Made by a program: the position numbers and the translations under genes. Below, in pieces: positions 22,955-25,643 of a stretch of DNA of 25,643 nt; the stretch's first letter is position 1, and each line of letters begins with the position of its first letter. Origin of the DNA: Caryophanales bacterium UBA5632 (GTDB taxonomy: Bacteria; Bacillota_I; Bacilli_A; Izemoplasmatales; Hujiaoplasmataceae); contig DIJY01000053.1 of assembly GCA_002421405.1 (NCBI GenBank), forward strand, positions 1 through 25,643, read 5' to 3'. Below the pieces are notes generated by a model. That model was not told the DNA's origin. It worked only from the letters and a program-made list of their open reading frames with translations, and did no database searches.

Positions 22955-24358
22955 ATGGAACAAAATATGGAATATGATTTAACGCCAATAAAATCAATTA
23001 TTGATATAGTTAAACGCGACATTCCTATTGAACAAAAACGTGAACTTTTAGATGAATATCACAACTTTGATTTGGCTGAAAGTTTATTAGAAATGACCCC
23101 TTCTCAACGCAAGATATTTTACGCTTGTTTTACTCCGAAATTTCTCGCTGATATTTTCGAACAACTTGATCCTTCTAACGTCGTTGTTTTATTTAGACAG
23201 ATGTCTTTAGTCGATGTTGGAAAAATAATCAATTTCATGGAAGTTGACGACCTCGTTGACGTTATGCAAGAATTTACTGACCGCAATGAAAATATCAAAT
23301 ATTTAGGATTGCTTGATATTACCAAACGCAGTGAGATCAAACAATTAATCGATTATGATGATACCGTTGTTGGTTCAATCATGAATACAAAATTCGTTGA
23401 ATTAACACCGGACATGACGGTGAAACAAGCCATCAAAACCATGGTAAAAATGGCTGCAGACATTGAATTTATTAACGTTCTTTATGTTGTTGAAAATCAA
23501 AAATTAGTTGGCGCAATCTCATTAAAGGAGATTATCAGTGCCGGCAACACGCCAGATAAATTAATCAGCGAATTAATGTCAGTTAATCTCATCACCGTTA
23601 CTCCAGAAACAAAAAATGAAGAAGCTATTTTTTTAATGCAAAACTATGACTTTTTACTGTTACCCGTTGTCGATGAAGAATTCGATATTATCGGGATTGT
23701 ATCTTTTGATGACATGTTTGAAACAATGAATTACGAATCTGATATGGATTATAGTAGACTCGCCGGTGTTACCGACGTTACGATTGATGAAGATACCGAA
23801 AATGTTGTATCTTCTGTCAAAAAACGTATTCCTTGGTTGATTATCCTTTTGTTTATCAATTTAATCACTAGCGGAATTGTAACGGGTTATGAATCGATTT
23901 TAACGGCAATTCCAACTTTGGCGTTATTTATGCCTCTGATTTTAAACATGGCTGGAAATACCGGAACGCAATCGCTTGGTGTGATAATTCGTTTGTTTGC
24001 GACAAATCAATTAACCGAAAAAAAGGATATTTTAAAACATTTATTTCGAGAATTTTTGACGGGAGTTGTCAATGGACTCTTGATTGGTATTTTACTGTTT
24101 GGTCTTGTTTTAGCCATAAAACTTTTAGATGGAAACTCATTGATTGACGCTGTTTCATTCTCAAAGGTCATCAGTATATCCATTGCTGTTTCCTTATCAG
24201 CAGCTACTCTGGCAGGTGCGGGTATCCCTTTGATTATGAAGTTGATCAAAGTGGACCCTGCTGTTGCCTCTGGTCCATTCATTACAACGGTGAATGATAT
24301 CATCGCTCTTTTGATTTATTTTGGTCTCGCTACGCTGATGCTTAGCGAACTGATGTAG
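22955..24358 (+). CDS. mgtE: Magnesium transporter MgtE (first copy)
   Basis: Mg2+-selective channel of the MgtE/SLC41 type, acting as a membrane dimer gated by cytosolic Mg2+. Domain order is complete: N-terminal helical superhelix (about 5-130), two CBS domains (about 135-200 and 200-260), plug helix (about 275-290), and five transmembrane helices (about 290-467). The pore signature LILNMAGNTGTQSL (about 330-343) and the last helix with TTVNDII, whose D448 corresponds to the selectivity Asp, are present. The 467-aa length is normal. GAGGAGGGG precedes the ATG. A second mgtE follows 10 bases after the stop, with AGGAGG overlapping the stop codon, so they form one operon. Confidence 0.97.
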   Translation: MEQNMEYDLTPIKSIIDIVKRDIPIEQKRELLDEYHNFDLAESLLEMTPSQRKIFYACFTPKFLADIFEQLDPSNVVVLFRQMSLVDVGKIINFMEVDDLVDVMQEFTDRNENIKYLGLLDITKRSEIKQLIDYDDTVVGSIMNTKFVELTPDMTVKQAIKTMVKMAADIEFINVLYVVENQKLVGAISLKEIISAGNTPDKLISELMSVNLITVTPETKNEEAIFLMQNYDFLLLPVVDEEFDIIGIVSFDDMFETMNYESDMDYSRLAGVTDVTIDEDTENVVSSVKKRIPWLIILLFINLITSGIVTGYESILTAIPTLALFMPLILNMAGNTGTQSLGVIIRLFATNQLTEKKDILKHLFREFLTGVVNGLLIGILLFGLVLAIKLLDGNSLIDAVSFSKVISISIAVSLSAATLAGAGIPLIMKLIKVDPAVASGPFITTVNDIIALLIYFGLATLMLSELM

Positions 24359-24368
24359 GAGGTACGCG

Positions 24369-25643
24369 ATGGATATCGAAAGAATTATACCCGAGAACGA
24401 AAGAGACTTTGTTGAAGAAATTATTGCTTTGGTCAACACCAATTTGACTTCAATTGATTTTAATGAAAAAATAAATGAGTATCATCCCTATGACGTTGCA
24501 CAAGCGTTGTTTCAAGTTACCAAAGAGGTCCGTTCTCAAGTATTTAATTTACTTCCAATTGAGATGGTAGCGGCCATCTTTGAGCATTTTGACCAAAATG
24601 ATCAAATTGAATTTATTAAGGAATTACCAACATTATTCGCTGTAAACATTATTGATCACATGGATTCGGATGATGCCGTTGACCTATTGCAATACTTAGA
24701 AGACACCGATGAAGATTATGATCTTGTTAATTTACTCAGCCCTAAGAAACGTGCAGAATTAAAGCGATTATGGAATTATGAAGACGATGAAATCGGTTCT
24801 TCAATGTCAAATAGTTTCATAGAGTTGTCGAAATCAATGACCGTCAAAGAGGCCATGAAAAAGGTTACTTCCGTCGCAGGGGAAACTGAATACATTTCCA
24901 TACTTTATGTTGTTGAAAAACATAAACTGATTGGCTATTTAAAACTTAAGGACTTAATTATCGCTCGTGCTACTCAAACGATTGGTGACATCATGGAGGC
25001 TAGAGTAATCTCTGCCCATCCTCATGATGATAAAGAATCAGTCGCTCAATTGATTCAAGACTATGGCGTTTCTTCATTGCCGATTATTGATGATGAATTT
25101 CATATGCTAGGGTTAGTCACTTATGACGACTTGATGGATATTATTTCTGAATCAAAATCAGATGACTATGCTAAATTTGCTGCCCTATCAACTGGTGAAA
25201 TTGATCACCGGACAGAAACGGTATTTTCATCCGTTAAAAAAAGATTACCTTGGCTCTCTATCTTGCTTGGATTGTCAATGATAACTTCAGTGATTATATC
25301 GTTTTTTGAAGGGTCGCTAACGGGTTCTGCAGGTGCTAAAATATTGGCGGCACAATTGGCTGTATATTTACCGCTCATTCTTGACATGTCAGGGAATACG
25401 GGCACTCAAAGTTTGGCGGTCATGATTCGCTATTTGACAACAAATCAAAACGAAATATCAAACAAACAAATCAAACGTCACATGATACGTGAAATTGGGA
25501 CCGGACTTGTAGAAGGTTTTATCATTGCGATTTTCGTTTTTGGGATTATTGTTCTAACGGGCTACTTAAGACCCGGCGTTAGCATTGATTCAAAAACGAT
25601 TATCACCGCAATCGTTACTTCATCAGCCATTATGGTGGCACTT
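24369..25643 (+). CDS. mgtE: Magnesium transporter MgtE (second copy, 3' end cut by window)
   Basis: The frame is open from ATG 24369 to the last base (425 codons, no stop), so only the end is missing. It repeats the MgtE plan: N-terminal superhelix (about 10-130), CBS pair (about 135-260), plug helix, then transmembrane segments with the pore signature LILDMSGNTGTQSL. It clearly resembles the first copy, for example FSSVKKRLPWL against VSSVKKRIPWL, but differs through most of the N-terminal domain and has Asp rather than Asn at the start of the pore signature (LILD against LILN). The final helix with the selectivity Asp lies beyond the window. The start follows AGGAGG by 8 nt, and the site overlaps the previous stop. 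Paralogous duplication is the likely origin. Confidence 0.95.
   Translation, partial: MDIERIIPENERDFVEEIIALVNTNLTSIDFNEKINEYHPYDVAQALFQVTKEVRSQVFNLLPIEMVAAIFEHFDQNDQIEFIKELPTLFAVNIIDHMDSDDAVDLLQYLEDTDEDYDLVNLLSPKKRAELKRLWNYEDDEIGSSMSNSFIELSKSMTVKEAMKKVTSVAGETEYISILYVVEKHKLIGYLKLKDLIIARATQTIGDIMEARVISAHPHDDKESVAQLIQDYGVSSLPIIDDEFHMLGLVTYDDLMDIISESKSDDYAKFAALSTGEIDHRTETVFSSVKKRLPWLSILLGLSMITSVIISFFEGSLTGSAGAKILAAQLAVYLPLILDMSGNTGTQSLAVMIRYLTTNQNEISNKQIKRHMIREIGTGLVEGFIIAIFVFGIIVLTGYLRPGVSIDSKTIITAIVTSSAIMVAL

Noticed and set aside
1..25643. Mycoplasma-type code with TGA as tryptophan
   Set aside because: Genes end cleanly at TGA, and conserved Trp positions use TGG.
1..25643. CRISPR array, insertion sequence or tRNA gene
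   Set aside because: No regularly spaced repeats, transposase-like frame with terminal repeats, or tRNA cloverleaf was found by eye on either strand.

Overview
The window is a low-GC chromosomal core region from a Firmicutes/Mollicutes-type bacterium. The gene set is bacterial housekeeping, promoters are sigma-A type with a recurring TGn-TATAAT extended -10, and ribosome binding sites are strong. TGA is read as stop (the first gene and ruvB end in TGA; Trp is TGG), so this is genetic code 11, not the Mycoplasma code. FtsZ without an adjacent ftsA, PduL-type phosphotransacylase and a DUF2779 protein fit an Acholeplasmatales/Izemoplasmatales-like lineage. That placement is inference.

Layout. 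1-1934: a terminator from upstream, then a DUF2779 nuclease-like protein. 1935-5023: RNA-metabolism block of rpsO (with a probable S15-binding leader), pnp (with a leader hairpin) and the RNase P RNA gene rnpB, ended by a strong terminator. 5059-10187: lepA, hemW, xerD, deoB on the + strand, partly syntenic with Bacillus (lepA-hemW; xerD-deoB). 10233-16650: on the minus strand, a two-gene operon for giant cysteine-poor, coiled-coil-rich soluble proteins (1152 and 981 aa) of unrecognised family. These are the least explained part of the window. 16777-21372: ruvB-queA, then a minus-strand yhhQ queuosine-precursor transporter behind a probable preQ1 riboswitch, then pduL-tgt. This is the usual ruvB-queA-tgt order broken by two insertions and lacking ruvA. 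21688-22860: ftsZ behind a 315-bp noncoding leader with two possible promoters. 22955-25643: two tandem mgtE magnesium channels/transporters, the second cut by the window end.

How the genes work together. rpsO, pnp, rnpB and lepA serve translation and RNA turnover. queA, yhhQ and tgt make or salvage queuosine precursors for tRNA, with the transporter predicted to respond to preQ1. xerD and ruvB serve chromosome resolution and recombination, and ftsZ serves division. The two coiled-coil proteins lie divergently from ruvB and may be structural or cytoskeletal, but nothing in the sequence proves it. No CRISPR array, insertion sequence, prophage or tRNA gene was seen.
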